In this document: positions 26,678 through 35,381 of the stretch, in pieces
Layout of the letters: the number at the start of each line of letters is the position of its first letter
Position numbering within the stretch: position 1 is the stretch's first letter
Assembly (NCBI GenBank): GCA_026418295.1
Contig: JAOABP010000004.1
Coordinates: 1 to 64,000 of the forward strand
Reading direction: 5' to 3'
DNA length: 64,000 nt
Source of the DNA: Caldifarciminota bacterium
Lineage (GTDB): Bacteria; Hydrothermota; Tepidihabitantia; Tepidihabitantales; Tepidihabitantaceae
The notes under the pieces: generated by a model
What the model saw: only the letters and a program-made list of their open reading frames with translations
What the model was told of the DNA's origin: nothing
The model's database searches: none
Program-made: the position numbers and the translations under genes

Positions 26678-27841
26678 TTAATCTGCCCTTCTTTCGGTTC
26701 TTAGCCAGTTATATTTAACCCGTTTCCCGAAAAAGTACTGCCAGTAACCGACAATTAGTGCCCAGTTAACCCAGATATAATACTGCGGCAGTAGAAACTT
26801 CCTCAAGTTCCCTTTTACATATGGAACCAGCGGTGTAGTCAGATATGTAAGCAGCTGCAGAATCAGCAAAATCCGGAAAAAGGGTATCGTTATTTTAATC
26901 GCTGATGCAATTAAAATTGACAGCAGAATGAATGGAACGAACCACCGGAGGTATTTATGCGAAAATAACACCCAGGCAACAGCTCCATATTTGGGTAATA
27001 AAATTCTGCTGTACCGGAAGATCTGCTGGACATTACCGCGATTCATTCGCGCCTTGCGAGTGAATTCGATCTCTGGAGGTTCAACTTTGGTCCAGACAAC
27101 GGATTTTGGCTCATACACTGACTTGTATCCCTGAAGGAAAACAAATATCCCCAGCACATAGTCATCGTTGATAATATCATGCGGTAGCGGTCGAACCAAA
27201 GAACGACGGACAAACATTGCGTATCCGGATATACCGACCGTGCAGCCAATCATTCCCTCTAGTTCCTTTAATTTGTTTTCATACCGATCCCAGATACTTT
27301 CTGCAATATTGCCCTCTTTGTTACGGCGGACATAGGCAGTTGCCACCATCCCCACTTTCGGATCCCGAAACCGCGCGACGCCCGCCTTTAACGCCTGGGG
27401 TTCAAGAAGAACATCGGCATCCGTAAAAAGGATAATTTCCCCTGATGCTTTTTCTGCGAGCATGTTAATGACCGCACTTTTTCCAACCCGTTCATTCACG
27501 GTAATCAGTCTGATTCGACTATCGCTTTCAGCAAAGCTTTGTACAATTTCATTTGTTCGATCCGTAACGGCATCGGTACCGACAAGTACCTCCAGTTTAT
27601 CAGCCGGATAATCAAGTTCCTGGCAATTACGCAACTTGGTACCGATCGTCAGCTCTTCATTCCAGGCGGCGATTGCAATCGTTACCCTGGGAAACTCCAG
27701 ATATTGGGGCAAATCAACTTTTTTATCCTTACGGCGAATCTTCACAATCAAAAAAAGAATCAGTGGAAAGATAAACCAGTGATACACAAATAAAATCAAG
27801 GGTGTCCAGAAAAATAAAATGGCTATCAGGTCAAACATCAT
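26678..27841 (-). CDS. Membrane-embedded glycosyltransferase family 2 (polysaccharide synthase-like)
   Basis: 387 residues. An N-terminal hydrophobic segment precedes a cytosolic GT-A domain: TIAIAAWNEELTIGTKLRN, VGTDAVTDRTNEIV, ILFTDADVLLEPQAL (the DxD metal site), SGYAMFVRRSL, and INDDYVLGIFV as the general-base region. About four C-terminal transmembrane helices follow (FVPFILLSILIASAIKI onwards). The layout is that of hyaluronan- or cellulose-synthase-like enzymes, but the QxxRW motif is not clear (RGNVQQIFRY is at its place). It overlaps the end of the upstream GT4 gene in an ATGA arrangement with AAGGAGG nearby and closes the short GT4-GT2 operon. Confidence 0.85.
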   Translation of the reverse strand: MMFDLIAILFFWTPLILFVYHWFIFPLILFLIVKIRRKDKKVDLPQYLEFPRVTIAIAAWNEELTIGTKLRNCQELDYPADKLEVLVGTDAVTDRTNEIVQSFAESDSRIRLITVNERVGKSAVINMLAEKASGEIILFTDADVLLEPQALKAGVARFRDPKVGMVATAYVRRNKEGNIAESIWDRYENKLKELEGMIGCTVGISGYAMFVRRSLVRPLPHDIINDDYVLGIFVFLQGYKSVYEPKSVVWTKVEPPEIEFTRKARMNRGNVQQIFRYSRILLPKYGAVAWVLFSHKYLRWFVPFILLSILIASAIKITIPFFRILLILQLLTYLTTPLVPYVKGNLRKFLLPQYYIWVNWALIVGYWQYFFGKRVKYNWLRTERRAD

Positions 27842-29004
27842 TCCTCCTTAAAACAGAAATCCGCCAAAACCTTCTGATATAACGCGAGATGTTTTTCCGC
27901 TGTTTTCTCCCAAGTAAACTGATTAACCCAGGTGCGTCCCCGGATTATCATCTCACTGCGCAACTGCTCCGATGTCAGAAGCTGCCGCAACTTAATCTCA
28001 AGAAGGTTGGAGTCACTGGGGGGGAACAGCAGAGCCGCATTACCAGCCGCCTCGGGTATTGAAGAGGCATCAGATGCCACCACCGGACAGCCGCAGGCCA
28101 TCGCCTCCAAAACCGGCATGCCGAAGCCCTCATACCAAGATGGATACACCAAACACTGAGCTAAATTATACAAGCCCACGAGTAAATCATCGGCAACGTA
28201 ACCAAGATAATGAACCTGGTCACCGATACCAAGATTTATGGCGTACTGGCGTATTTTTTCTGCTCCTAATCCCTCTTTTCCTGCCAGAACGACCCCATCA
28301 GTCAAACCTTCTGCCATCAGCGTTCGGGCAGCACGGAAAAGTGCCTCGAGGTTTTTCCGATGTTCAATTACACCGACACTGAGCAAAAAACGCTGGGGCA
28401 GATTGAATCGGGTACGGATACCTGTAAGGAATCCGGAATCACGGCACGGCTGGAACTTGGAATCAACCCCGTGGTAGATAACAGCAATCTTCTCCTCCGG
28501 CACATGCATTAAGGATACAAGATCATTTTTGGTCGCATCAGACACCGCGATCACCATGGCTGAACGCCTCACTGCGTTCCGTACCTGATAAATCATATAA
28601 CGGCGGTAAATCCGGGTATACGCCTGCGGCGCTTTAAGAAATGCCAGATCATGAACAGTAGTTACACAGGGGCAGTTTGCATTTAACGGAACAACAAAGT
28701 TCGGTCCGTGAAACAGCGCGACTTTTCGGTGATTCAAATAGCGGGAAACAAGCAAATTGAGCCATAACGGCGAATACAACTGTGCCAGTCTACCATCTTC
28801 GCGATAAAATCTGCCTATTGCGACATACTCGCAGTTGGATGGAATTTCGCCTGACCGAACCGGCCTGTCTCCCAGCAGAAGATACGTAAACTCTGAGTTT
28901 AAAGCACTGAGATGATAAATCAGTTCCGAAATGTAATTGCCGATACCAGTTTTCGGACGCAAAAGTTTACGCACATCCAGCGCAACTGTCTTTCTGAGTT
29001 TCAT
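27838..29004 (-). CDS. Glycosyltransferase family 4 (GT-B)
   Basis: 388 residues. The GT-B fold begins VALDVRKLLRPKTGIGNYISEL, typical of GT4 mannosyl- or rhamnosyltransferases, with TVHDLAF, VSDATKNDLVSL and VIYHGVDSKF in the acceptor half and LLSVGVIEHRKNLEALFRA plus the E-x7-E motif EGFGMPVLE in the donor half. It transfers a sugar from an NDP donor to a surface glycan intermediate. I start at ATG 29004; the track's 29016 is a TTG within the promoter's downstream region. TTGACT-16-TATATT ends 10 nt before the ATG, so at most a few leader bases are expected. Confidence 0.88.
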   Translation of the reverse strand: MKLRKTVALDVRKLLRPKTGIGNYISELIYHLSALNSEFTYLLLGDRPVRSGEIPSNCEYVAIGRFYREDGRLAQLYSPLWLNLLVSRYLNHRKVALFHGPNFVVPLNANCPCVTTVHDLAFLKAPQAYTRIYRRYMIYQVRNAVRRSAMVIAVSDATKNDLVSLMHVPEEKIAVIYHGVDSKFQPCRDSGFLTGIRTRFNLPQRFLLSVGVIEHRKNLEALFRAARTLMAEGLTDGVVLAGKEGLGAEKIRQYAINLGIGDQVHYLGYVADDLLVGLYNLAQCLVYPSWYEGFGMPVLEAMACGCPVVASDASSIPEAAGNAALLFPPSDSNLLEIKLRQLLTSEQLRSEMIIRGRTWVNQFTWEKTAEKHLALYQKVLADFCFKEE

Positions 29005-29014
29005 TTTTCTTTTC

Positions 29015-29042
29015 AATATAGGAGCATTTCACTTCAAGTCAA
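29015..29042 (-). promoter_or_regulatory. Promoter for the leftward GT4-GT2 operon
   Basis: TTGACT (29042-29037), 16 nt, TATATT (29020-29015), 10 nt, ATG. It is back to back with the rightward promoter at 29061-29088. Confidence 0.65.
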
Positions 29043-29060
29043 GGATACGAAAAGGCGAAC

Positions 29061-29088
29061 TTGAATTGGTAAACCCAAATGCTATTTT
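29061..29088 (+). promoter_or_regulatory. Promoter for the rightward GT4 gene, predicted leaderless
   Basis: TTGAAT (29061-29066), 16 nt, TATTTT (29083-29088), 7 nt, ATG 29096. No Shine-Dalgarno. Confidence 0.55.
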
Positions 29089-29095
29089 AAAGACT

Positions 29096-30253
29096 ATGAA
29101 TCTGCTCGTTGATGCCTCATTTCATACGGGTATCAGAGTAGGAATTGCCCGCTATATCGAATGCCTGGTACGGGAATTAAGTTTTCTTTGCAATGTCACG
29201 GTCCTTACATCAGTACCCGATTTGTTTTCTAATGTAAAATGTACTACGATTTCAATTCCAGCATGGACCCGAAGTCACCGTGGCAGGCTGCTGTGGCAAT
29301 TTACCAGGCTGAGAAATTACTGTACAAAAGCTTATGATCTGCTTTTCTGCCCAACTCCGGTTGCACCACCATTCTGTTCAATCCCGGTCATATCAGTCGT
29401 CCATGATCTAACGCCTCTTATTGCCCACCAACTTCACGGCTCGAAATATAAAGCGAGCTTTCTGATCGCCCTCAAAAGTCTTGTATGGGCAGATTATATA
29501 GTTGCTGATTCTCATTATACAAAACAACAGATTATCAAAAGAGGCATGTTTCCAGCTGAAAAAATAAAAGTGATTTATCTGGGACCTGGAATCGTTGAAT
29601 CTTTCGGAAATTGTGACCTGGGGCTCGAATTTGAACCTTACATTCTGTATGTCGGGGGCCATATCCCAAATAAAAATGTTCCCCGACTGATTACAGCCTT
29701 TTCCCAAATTAACCATTCCGCTCACACCAAATTGGTGCTCGTTGGCTGGGGCACACCGGAACAAATCGGCTCAACACTTGCCACCATTGACGGAACAGGC
29801 ATCCGGAACCGCGTCATCCTGATGCCCGAAATATCTGACCAGGAATTATCAAGTCTGTATCACCACTGTTCTCTGTTTGTTTTCCCTTCACTCTGTGAAG
29901 GGTTCGGTCTGCCGGTTCTGGAAGCAATGTACCACGGTGCCCCGATCGCCTGCAGTTACTCCTCCAGTTTACCGGAAATTGCTGCCAATGGCGCTCTCTA
30001 CTTTGATCCGACACGAACAAAAAGCATCTGTAACACGATAGAATTACTCCTCAGCAATCAAACCCTGCGCCATCAATTAAGCAGCGCAGCCCGGAAACGA
30101 GCTCAATTATTCTCCTGGAAGAACGCTGCCCGGGAATTATTACAGTTAGCCGAAAAAGTCGTTCACACCCGGCGTCGAGTTAGAAGCCAGTCGCCGCAGC
30201 GCCATCGCCATTCCAAACCACATCCCGATTACCATGAAGGTACTGCTGAGTGA
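29096..30253 (+). CDS. Glycosyltransferase family 4 (GT-B), convergent overlap at 3' end
   Basis: 385 residues from ATG 29096 (MNLLVDASFHTGIRVGIARYIE); the track's 28937 start lies in the divergent gene. GT4 landmarks are VVHDLTPLI, ADSHYTKQQIIKRG, ILYVGGHIPNKNVPRLI, LVLVGWG and the E-x7-E motif EGFGLPVLE. The normal GT4 C-terminus would finish near FSWKNAARELLQLAEKVV. Here a further basic, low-complexity tail (HTRRRVRSQSPQRHRHSKPH...) is read from the antisense strand of the ligase gene, giving a 108-nt convergent coding overlap. Several stretches, for example 29460-29580, are clearly AT-richer than neighbouring genes, which hints at recent acquisition. It is the only rightward gene inside the leftward polysaccharide locus. 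Confidence 0.83.
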   Translation: MNLLVDASFHTGIRVGIARYIECLVRELSFLCNVTVLTSVPDLFSNVKCTTISIPAWTRSHRGRLLWQFTRLRNYCTKAYDLLFCPTPVAPPFCSIPVISVVHDLTPLIAHQLHGSKYKASFLIALKSLVWADYIVADSHYTKQQIIKRGMFPAEKIKVIYLGPGIVESFGNCDLGLEFEPYILYVGGHIPNKNVPRLITAFSQINHSAHTKLVLVGWGTPEQIGSTLATIDGTGIRNRVILMPEISDQELSSLYHHCSLFVFPSLCEGFGLPVLEAMYHGAPIACSYSSSLPEIAANGALYFDPTRTKSICNTIELLLSNQTLRHQLSSAARKRAQLFSWKNAARELLQLAEKVVHTRRRVRSQSPQRHRHSKPHPDYHEGTAE

Positions 30254-31564
30254 GTCAAAAAAGCTGTGAGCAGCAAAGGCAATCAGTGCCGCGGTCACCC
30301 CGAGCGCGGTATATTGGAACTGATTCTCCACCTTTCCTGCCAGACGGTCGGTTCGTACAATAGTGCCGAACAATAAAACAACAAACAACAAAAATCCAAC
30401 TAATCCCAAGTCGGCCATCATTTCCAGGTAGAGGTTATGGGTGCTGAAGTACACCTTGGGATCGGCAAACCTGGGGTAACCATAAATATACTTGATAAAA
30501 CGAAAGTTCTCCCAACCAACACCAAACAGCCAGTTCTTCCGGGCAACCAGCAAACCGAAATTCCATAATATCAGACGAGCAATAAAAGCCGGGTCATTCA
30601 AATTCGTTCCTTCAAGCCTGCTGATGAACAGACTCCGGAAAAAGCTGAACACAATTACAAATACTCCTCCCGCTCCAGTTATAGCTCCGAGAACAGGTGA
30701 CCGTGTCTTTAATAACAGATAGAGAAGTGCAATTCCCATGCCAAACCAGGCGCCGCGTGAACGGGTAAACACCAGACCGATCAACAGAATGACGACAACA
30801 AAACCGAGGTACAAACGGTGTAAAAAACGCCGTTCACCCAACACGATGCCCAGCAATGCTGACGCCAGGGTGGCGATCAGCATCCCCAGCGCATTCAGAT
30901 CAAGAATCCCGAACGGCACGGAGAGCTTTTTTCCTCCGAAGGTATCAACGAATCCGGCTGAGTATCTCACTAAAAGCGGAAGCAGAACTACACACACTGC
31001 CACACCAGTGGCGATCGCGTTTATCAGCTCTTTCACCTTCAGTACATCCTGAGGTACAACTGCAAAAAAGTACCCCAGAATAAATGCCTCCAAAATCAGT
31101 ACATTGCAGATAATGAAAAAACGTTCGGTCGGGCCCCGGATAATCGCAATAATAAAGGAAATTATTATCCACCCCAGAAGACCAAGCCCAACAAAACGCT
31201 CCGGTGGTAATAGATGCCCCCATCTTCTCTCCGGAGTATTTAACTTTCCCCAAGAAGTGAATCGTAAAAGAATCAGCAAACCGATTATCGATGGGAAAAA
31301 TATAAATTGGTGGTAATCGTTAGGAATCAGCTGACAGACAGCCAAAGGCGCAACTATCGACGCCGCGAGCAGCAGAAACTGCGCCTTATGGAATAGCAAC
31401 ATCAAAAAAACAATCTGAAAGGGTGCCATATAAAAGAGCCAGGCAAACTCTTTGTTTCCGGTGGAAAAGAAATACAGAAACCCGGCCAAACAGAGAGACT
31501 GCACTGCTACCAGAGGCAGCAATGACCTGAAATCGAATTGCTTACGGGATACAGAGAAGTTCAT
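30146..31564 (-). CDS. O-antigen ligase / polymerase family membrane protein
   Basis: 472 residues with about twelve hydrophobic helices. The Wzy_C/WaaL-type signature region is visible: VFTRSRGAWFGMGIALLYLL, then the large periplasmic loop with GVGWENFRFI and FSTHNLYLEMMADLGLVGFLLF, the HN of which is a family hallmark. Such proteins either join O-antigen to lipid A core or polymerise the repeat unit; sequence alone does not separate the two. ATG 31564 overlaps the flippase stop (ATGA). The last 108 nt overlap the convergent glycosyltransferase. Confidence 0.85.
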   Translation of the reverse strand: MNFSVSRKQFDFRSLLPLVAVQSLCLAGFLYFFSTGNKEFAWLFYMAPFQIVFLMLLFHKAQFLLLAASIVAPLAVCQLIPNDYHQFIFFPSIIGLLILLRFTSWGKLNTPERRWGHLLPPERFVGLGLLGWIIISFIIAIIRGPTERFFIICNVLILEAFILGYFFAVVPQDVLKVKELINAIATGVAVCVVLLPLLVRYSAGFVDTFGGKKLSVPFGILDLNALGMLIATLASALLGIVLGERRFLHRLYLGFVVVILLIGLVFTRSRGAWFGMGIALLYLLLKTRSPVLGAITGAGGVFVIVFSFFRSLFISRLEGTNLNDPAFIARLILWNFGLLVARKNWLFGVGWENFRFIKYIYGYPRFADPKVYFSTHNLYLEMMADLGLVGFLLFVVLLFGTIVRTDRLAGKVENQFQYTALGVTAALIAFAAHSFFDSLSSTFMVIGMWFGMAMALRRLASNSTPGVNDFFG

Positions 31565-33009
31565 CTCAATCGATTGAAAAATGATTTGAAGATTTCTAGA
31601 TCTGCACCCCTAATTTCACGGAATACAAACAGTAGTATGATGTATATGCAAAGTCCCGTAGAAAGTCCCAGCAGTATATGCACTCGTGCGACGACTGCTG
31701 CTGCTGCACCAGCGGGGAACAATGAAATAACCACTCGCAGCAGACTCTTCCCCACTAAACTCAGCCCCGCCCGGTAGCGATCAAGTATTTGCCAGATGAC
31801 AAGGTAAAAAAATCCGCTGGTGAATTCAGCAGCAACAATCGCAATCGCTGTACCCGTTGGGCCCAACCGGCGAATCAGAATTAGATTAAAGAGTACATTG
31901 ATCACCAGCGCAGATGCGGTTTGTACTGTCATCCAGCGTGCGCGCTGCGTCGCCATAAAATAATTGCTGAATACCGATGTGAAACCAGTAACAAAAGCCC
32001 ACCATACCAGAATCCGCAAAACCAACCCTGCTGACTGATAGTTAGTGCCGTAAATAAAAATAATTAACTGCTCTGCCAGAATCATCCCTAAAATAGCAAC
32101 GGGCAAAAGCATCACAATTATCCATCTTAGAGCACGTGTCAATAACTGTTTCAACCTGGCAGTATCAGTTAAAAATGTACTGGAGAAAACGGGATAGAGA
32201 GCACTGGAAAACGAAATCCCGAGGAAGTTCAATCCCGCTACCAGTCGGAATGCCGCGTTATAAACCCCAACTGCTTTATCGCCCGCGAGCTTGGCGAGCA
32301 AAGTCGACCCGTTCCAGTAATAAAAGAGCACAAATATGACACTGACGCCAATCGGCAATCCTTCGCGTAACAGTTCACGCCATTTTTTAAAATTGAAACT
32401 CAGACTTATTGGGATAAATTTGCGCATAAGGATAACTAATCCCGTAACAGTAGCAACCAGCCCTGCGCCGGCATATAACCAGGCGTAATGTGCCGAAACC
32501 GGCGGAAACCTGCTGAGGATCAGTACGCCGGTCAAAAGTATCAACCCCTGAATTACACGAATCAATGCCGTAAATTCCATCCGCTGAAACCCCTGAAAAA
32601 TATTACAAAAATAGGCTACAAACGCAGTCTCAAGCACAAAGAGACTGCAGATATATACGATTGTCCGATTCTCCTGCGGATATCCTAAAATATTGACTGA
32701 CACCCCGATCAGTATCATTACCAGAAATGCTATTACCAGCTTCATCGCCATTGCATTGCTTACCAATTCATCAACCGACCGCTGGTTCCGGGCAATTTCG
32801 CGTGCTGCTACCGCACCCAATCCCAGATCGGTAAGTGCCGAAAACATAGTTGCATACGCAAAGCCGAAGGAAAGTGTCCCGTATCGTTCCACCCCGAGAT
32901 GCCGAGCGGCAAGCACATAGAAAAAGAACATTAAAACTTTATTGGCAATATCTGCAATCGACAAAAAAAGGGTATTTAATGCTATTCGGCTATAACCAGA
33001 CTCCGTCAC
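31561..33009 (-). CDS. wzx: Lipid-linked polysaccharide flippase (Wzx/MATE-like)
   Basis: 482 residues, about 14 transmembrane helices. The N-terminal signature NTLFLSIADIANKVLMFFFYVLAARHLGVERYGTLSFGFAYATMF is typical of Wzx/RfbX flippases (MOP superfamily), which move undecaprenyl-linked oligosaccharides across the inner membrane. A second half-repeat is recognisable around RILVWWAFVTGFTSVFSNYFMATQRARW. The start is GTG 33009, 3 nt after the Wzz stop, without a Shine-Dalgarno; the next in-frame Met would delete the first helix. It sits between the chain-length regulator and the ligase/polymerase, a standard Wzy-dependent gene order. Confidence 0.87.
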   Translation of the reverse strand: MTESGYSRIALNTLFLSIADIANKVLMFFFYVLAARHLGVERYGTLSFGFAYATMFSALTDLGLGAVAAREIARNQRSVDELVSNAMAMKLVIAFLVMILIGVSVNILGYPQENRTIVYICSLFVLETAFVAYFCNIFQGFQRMEFTALIRVIQGLILLTGVLILSRFPPVSAHYAWLYAGAGLVATVTGLVILMRKFIPISLSFNFKKWRELLREGLPIGVSVIFVLFYYWNGSTLLAKLAGDKAVGVYNAAFRLVAGLNFLGISFSSALYPVFSSTFLTDTARLKQLLTRALRWIIVMLLPVAILGMILAEQLIIFIYGTNYQSAGLVLRILVWWAFVTGFTSVFSNYFMATQRARWMTVQTASALVINVLFNLILIRRLGPTGTAIAIVAAEFTSGFFYLVIWQILDRYRAGLSLVGKSLLRVVISLFPAGAAAAVVARVHILLGLSTGLCIYIILLFVFREIRGADLEIFKSFFNRLR

Positions 33010-33012
33010 TTT

Positions 33013-34242
33013 TTAGCTATACCGGCGGAGGGGCTTTATGCGCAATAACCCGGCGAGTGCAGACTTGAACTCTTGCCTCAAATTATGCCATTTTTCGTAT
33101 TCTGCAGGTTTGGCATTCTGGAGAAATTGAAAATATTCATTAGCAAAGGCATAGAGCACACTTAAACCAAAACTGAAAAGAAATGCTGCAATTACCAGTA
33201 CCCCTCGTCGCGGAAAACTATGACGCTGTGGAGGAACTGCATAATCAAGAACCGTTAACGTTGGTGCGTCCCGCGCCTCCAGCACCTTGGCATATTCATA
33301 TTGCTGGTAAAGCATGGCATAGGTTTCTTCTTGAATCCGATAATCACGATAGCGACGGGCAAACTCCGCACCGACTGAGGGCAGGTGACTGAAGTCAACA
33401 GCAAATCCGACTCCAAATCCCTGGCGTCCTCCACCTTGCTCAAGTCTCTGCAACTGATCTAAAAATGCATTAACTTCGCGCTGCAGATTGAGAAAATAGG
33501 GATTATCAGGACTGGCGATATCCCGCACGGCATCAAGCTCCGCCTGTTTCAGATATGCCTGTGATTTCAGACGGGCATAAGCATCAATTGCCGCCCGGGT
33601 TTCTTCGTCGACCGCTACAACTTTATGTGTGACCTGGAACGCGGTTAATGATTCCTGAGCCGCTGCAAGGGTCTTCTGAACATCCTGGAGCCTTTTTTCT
33701 AGAAACAGGCGCATGTTTCGACCTCTGCTGATATTGGAGGTTCTAAGAAAATGATCCAGTTCGTTGATATAGCAATTCGCCACTTTGGCTGCCAGCTGCG
33801 GGGTTTTCGCCTCAACCGCAATCCGCACAATACCTTCATCAGTCACACTCACTCTGGTCATTCGCGCCAACTGTTTGCGGGTCTTCTCGGTATTCACGGG
33901 GTTAATTCTGTAGTAATAAGCAACACTGCAAATTTCTGCAACCCGGTCCATCACCGTGCGACTGGTCAGTATTCCGGCCATAATCTCTGAAGCACCGGTG
34001 GCACTTCCGAACGCTCCAAGTCGCAGTCTGGAAAGTCCTCCTCCTACCCCCCCACCCAATATACTGGTCAGTCCAAACAGATCTCCTTCCTCATTCGGAG
34101 GCAAAAGTTGCGCCACCGCCGTATAGCGTCGCGGTAGAATGTAACTAACTGCGAGTACGAGAAGAGTTACTACTAACGTATTTATTATAATCAAACGCCG
34201 CCACTGCAGGAGAACGCTGAGATATGTTGCTATTCTGCTCAC
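33013..34242 (-). CDS. Wzz/GumC-type polysaccharide chain-length determinant
   Basis: 409 residues. N-terminal transmembrane helix (LIIINTLVVTLLVLAVSYIL), the Wzz periplasmic domain (PRRYTAVAQLLPPN, SEIMAGILTSRTVMDRV), a long coiled-coil hairpin (residues about 170-300) and a second helix (RGVLVIAAFLFSFGLSVLYAFANEYF) preceded by the proline-rich ERRHSFP-type segment (PPQRHSFPRRG). A glycine-rich stretch (LGGGVGGGLSRL) near residue 65 is common in GumC-like members. There is no fused tyrosine kinase. It controls chain length or export of the glycan made by this locus. It begins 2 nt after the wecB stop. Confidence 0.88.
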   Translation of the reverse strand: MSRIATYLSVLLQWRRLIIINTLVVTLLVLAVSYILPRRYTAVAQLLPPNEEGDLFGLTSILGGGVGGGLSRLRLGAFGSATGASEIMAGILTSRTVMDRVAEICSVAYYYRINPVNTEKTRKQLARMTRVSVTDEGIVRIAVEAKTPQLAAKVANCYINELDHFLRTSNISRGRNMRLFLEKRLQDVQKTLAAAQESLTAFQVTHKVVAVDEETRAAIDAYARLKSQAYLKQAELDAVRDIASPDNPYFLNLQREVNAFLDQLQRLEQGGGRQGFGVGFAVDFSHLPSVGAEFARRYRDYRIQEETYAMLYQQYEYAKVLEARDAPTLTVLDYAVPPQRHSFPRRGVLVIAAFLFSFGLSVLYAFANEYFQFLQNAKPAEYEKWHNLRQEFKSALAGLLRIKPLRRYS

Positions 34243-34244
34243 CT

Positions 34245-35381
34245 TCAGAGTTTAGAAGAATTGCACCCAGTGTCAATCGATGCCAACCATTTGAGGAGAA
34301 TCTTCCTTATCCGCATTGCCGCCTTGCCGTCTCCAAATACCGCACATCGTCGAACCATATGACGGTAGGTGTTGATGTCGTTAAGCAGACATTCAGTTAC
34401 CTTCACAATCTGCCCGGGTTCTACTCCCGCCAATACCGCTGTGCCGTATTCAAGTGCTTCAACACGTTCGGTCTTTTCTCTTAAAATCACTACTGGTTTT
34501 CCCAGCATCGGTGCCTCTTCCTGAATACCACCCGAATCGGTAAGGATTAAATATGCCTGCTTCATCAGGGCAAGGAAATCCGGATATTCAAGGGGCTCAA
34601 TCAGCCGGATCTGCTTTTCCTTGCCTAACATATTGTTGATTGTCTTGCTGACGTGGGGGTTGGGATGAACGGGAATGACCATCTGGACGTCCGGGTATCT
34701 GCGGACTATTGTCGCCATCGCCTGGCAAATTCCCTTAAGCGGTGTTCCGAAGCTTTCCCGACGATGTAAAGTTACCAGTAGCAACCGGATATTTTTTGTC
34801 CGACAAGCTGAAATCCGCCTCTTGCTCAGAATCTCTTTAACAGCATCAATAACTGTATTCCCGGTTACATAAATTCTGCTTTGATCGACACCTTCCGCAA
34901 TCAGATTTTCCCGTGCCCGAGGTGTCGGAGCGAAGTGAATGTCCGCAATCGCCGAAATGCAACGGCGGTTAATCTCCTCCGGAAATGGAGCATACTTGTC
35001 ATAGGTCCGCAACCCCGCTTCAATATGCCCTAGGGGAATCCGCTGATAGTAGCCGGCGAGTGCGGAAGCGAAAGCGCTGGATGCATCACCCTGGACCAGC
35101 AGCATATCCGGCCTTTCCTGCTTCAATAACGGCTCCAACCCTCTTAGAGTTTTAATCACCACATCCGACAACGATTGCCGTTTTGTCATAATATTCAAAT
35201 CATAATCCGGCACAATCTTGAAAATGTTCAGCACTTGGTCGAGCATCTGCCGGTGCTGCGCTGTAACCACCACAATCGTATGAAACTTATCACGACACCG
35301 CTGCAGTTCCTTTATTACCGGCGCAACCTTGATTGCTTCCGGTCTGGTCCCGAATGAAATCACAACCTTGAACCGCGACAT
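34245..35381 (-). CDS. wecB: UDP-N-acetylglucosamine 2-epimerase (non-hydrolysing)
   Basis: 378 residues from ATG 35381; the track begins one codon earlier at a TTG. Family motifs are FGTRPEAIKVAPVI, TAQHRQMLDQV, VQGDASSAFA, GHIEAGLRTYDKYAPFPEEINRR, TLHRRESF, HPNPHV and TDSGGIQEEAP. The enzyme interconverts UDP-GlcNAc and UDP-ManNAc to feed glycan synthesis. The ATG shares bases with the polA stop (TGATG), with GGGAGG 7 nt upstream, so it is translationally coupled to polA. Confidence 0.96.
   Translation of the reverse strand: MSRFKVVISFGTRPEAIKVAPVIKELQRCRDKFHTIVVVTAQHRQMLDQVLNIFKIVPDYDLNIMTKRQSLSDVVIKTLRGLEPLLKQERPDMLLVQGDASSAFASALAGYYQRIPLGHIEAGLRTYDKYAPFPEEINRRCISAIADIHFAPTPRARENLIAEGVDQSRIYVTGNTVIDAVKEILSKRRISACRTKNIRLLLVTLHRRESFGTPLKGICQAMATIVRRYPDVQMVIPVHPNPHVSKTINNMLGKEKQIRLIEPLEYPDFLALMKQAYLILTDSGGIQEEAPMLGKPVVILREKTERVEALEYGTAVLAGVEPGQIVKVTECLLNDINTYRHMVRRCAVFGDGKAAMRIRKILLKWLASIDTGCNSSKL

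Noticed and set aside
28937-29095. N-terminal extension of the rightward GT4 in the ORF track
   Set aside because: It runs through both divergent promoters and the start of the opposite gene; the family start is ATG 29096.
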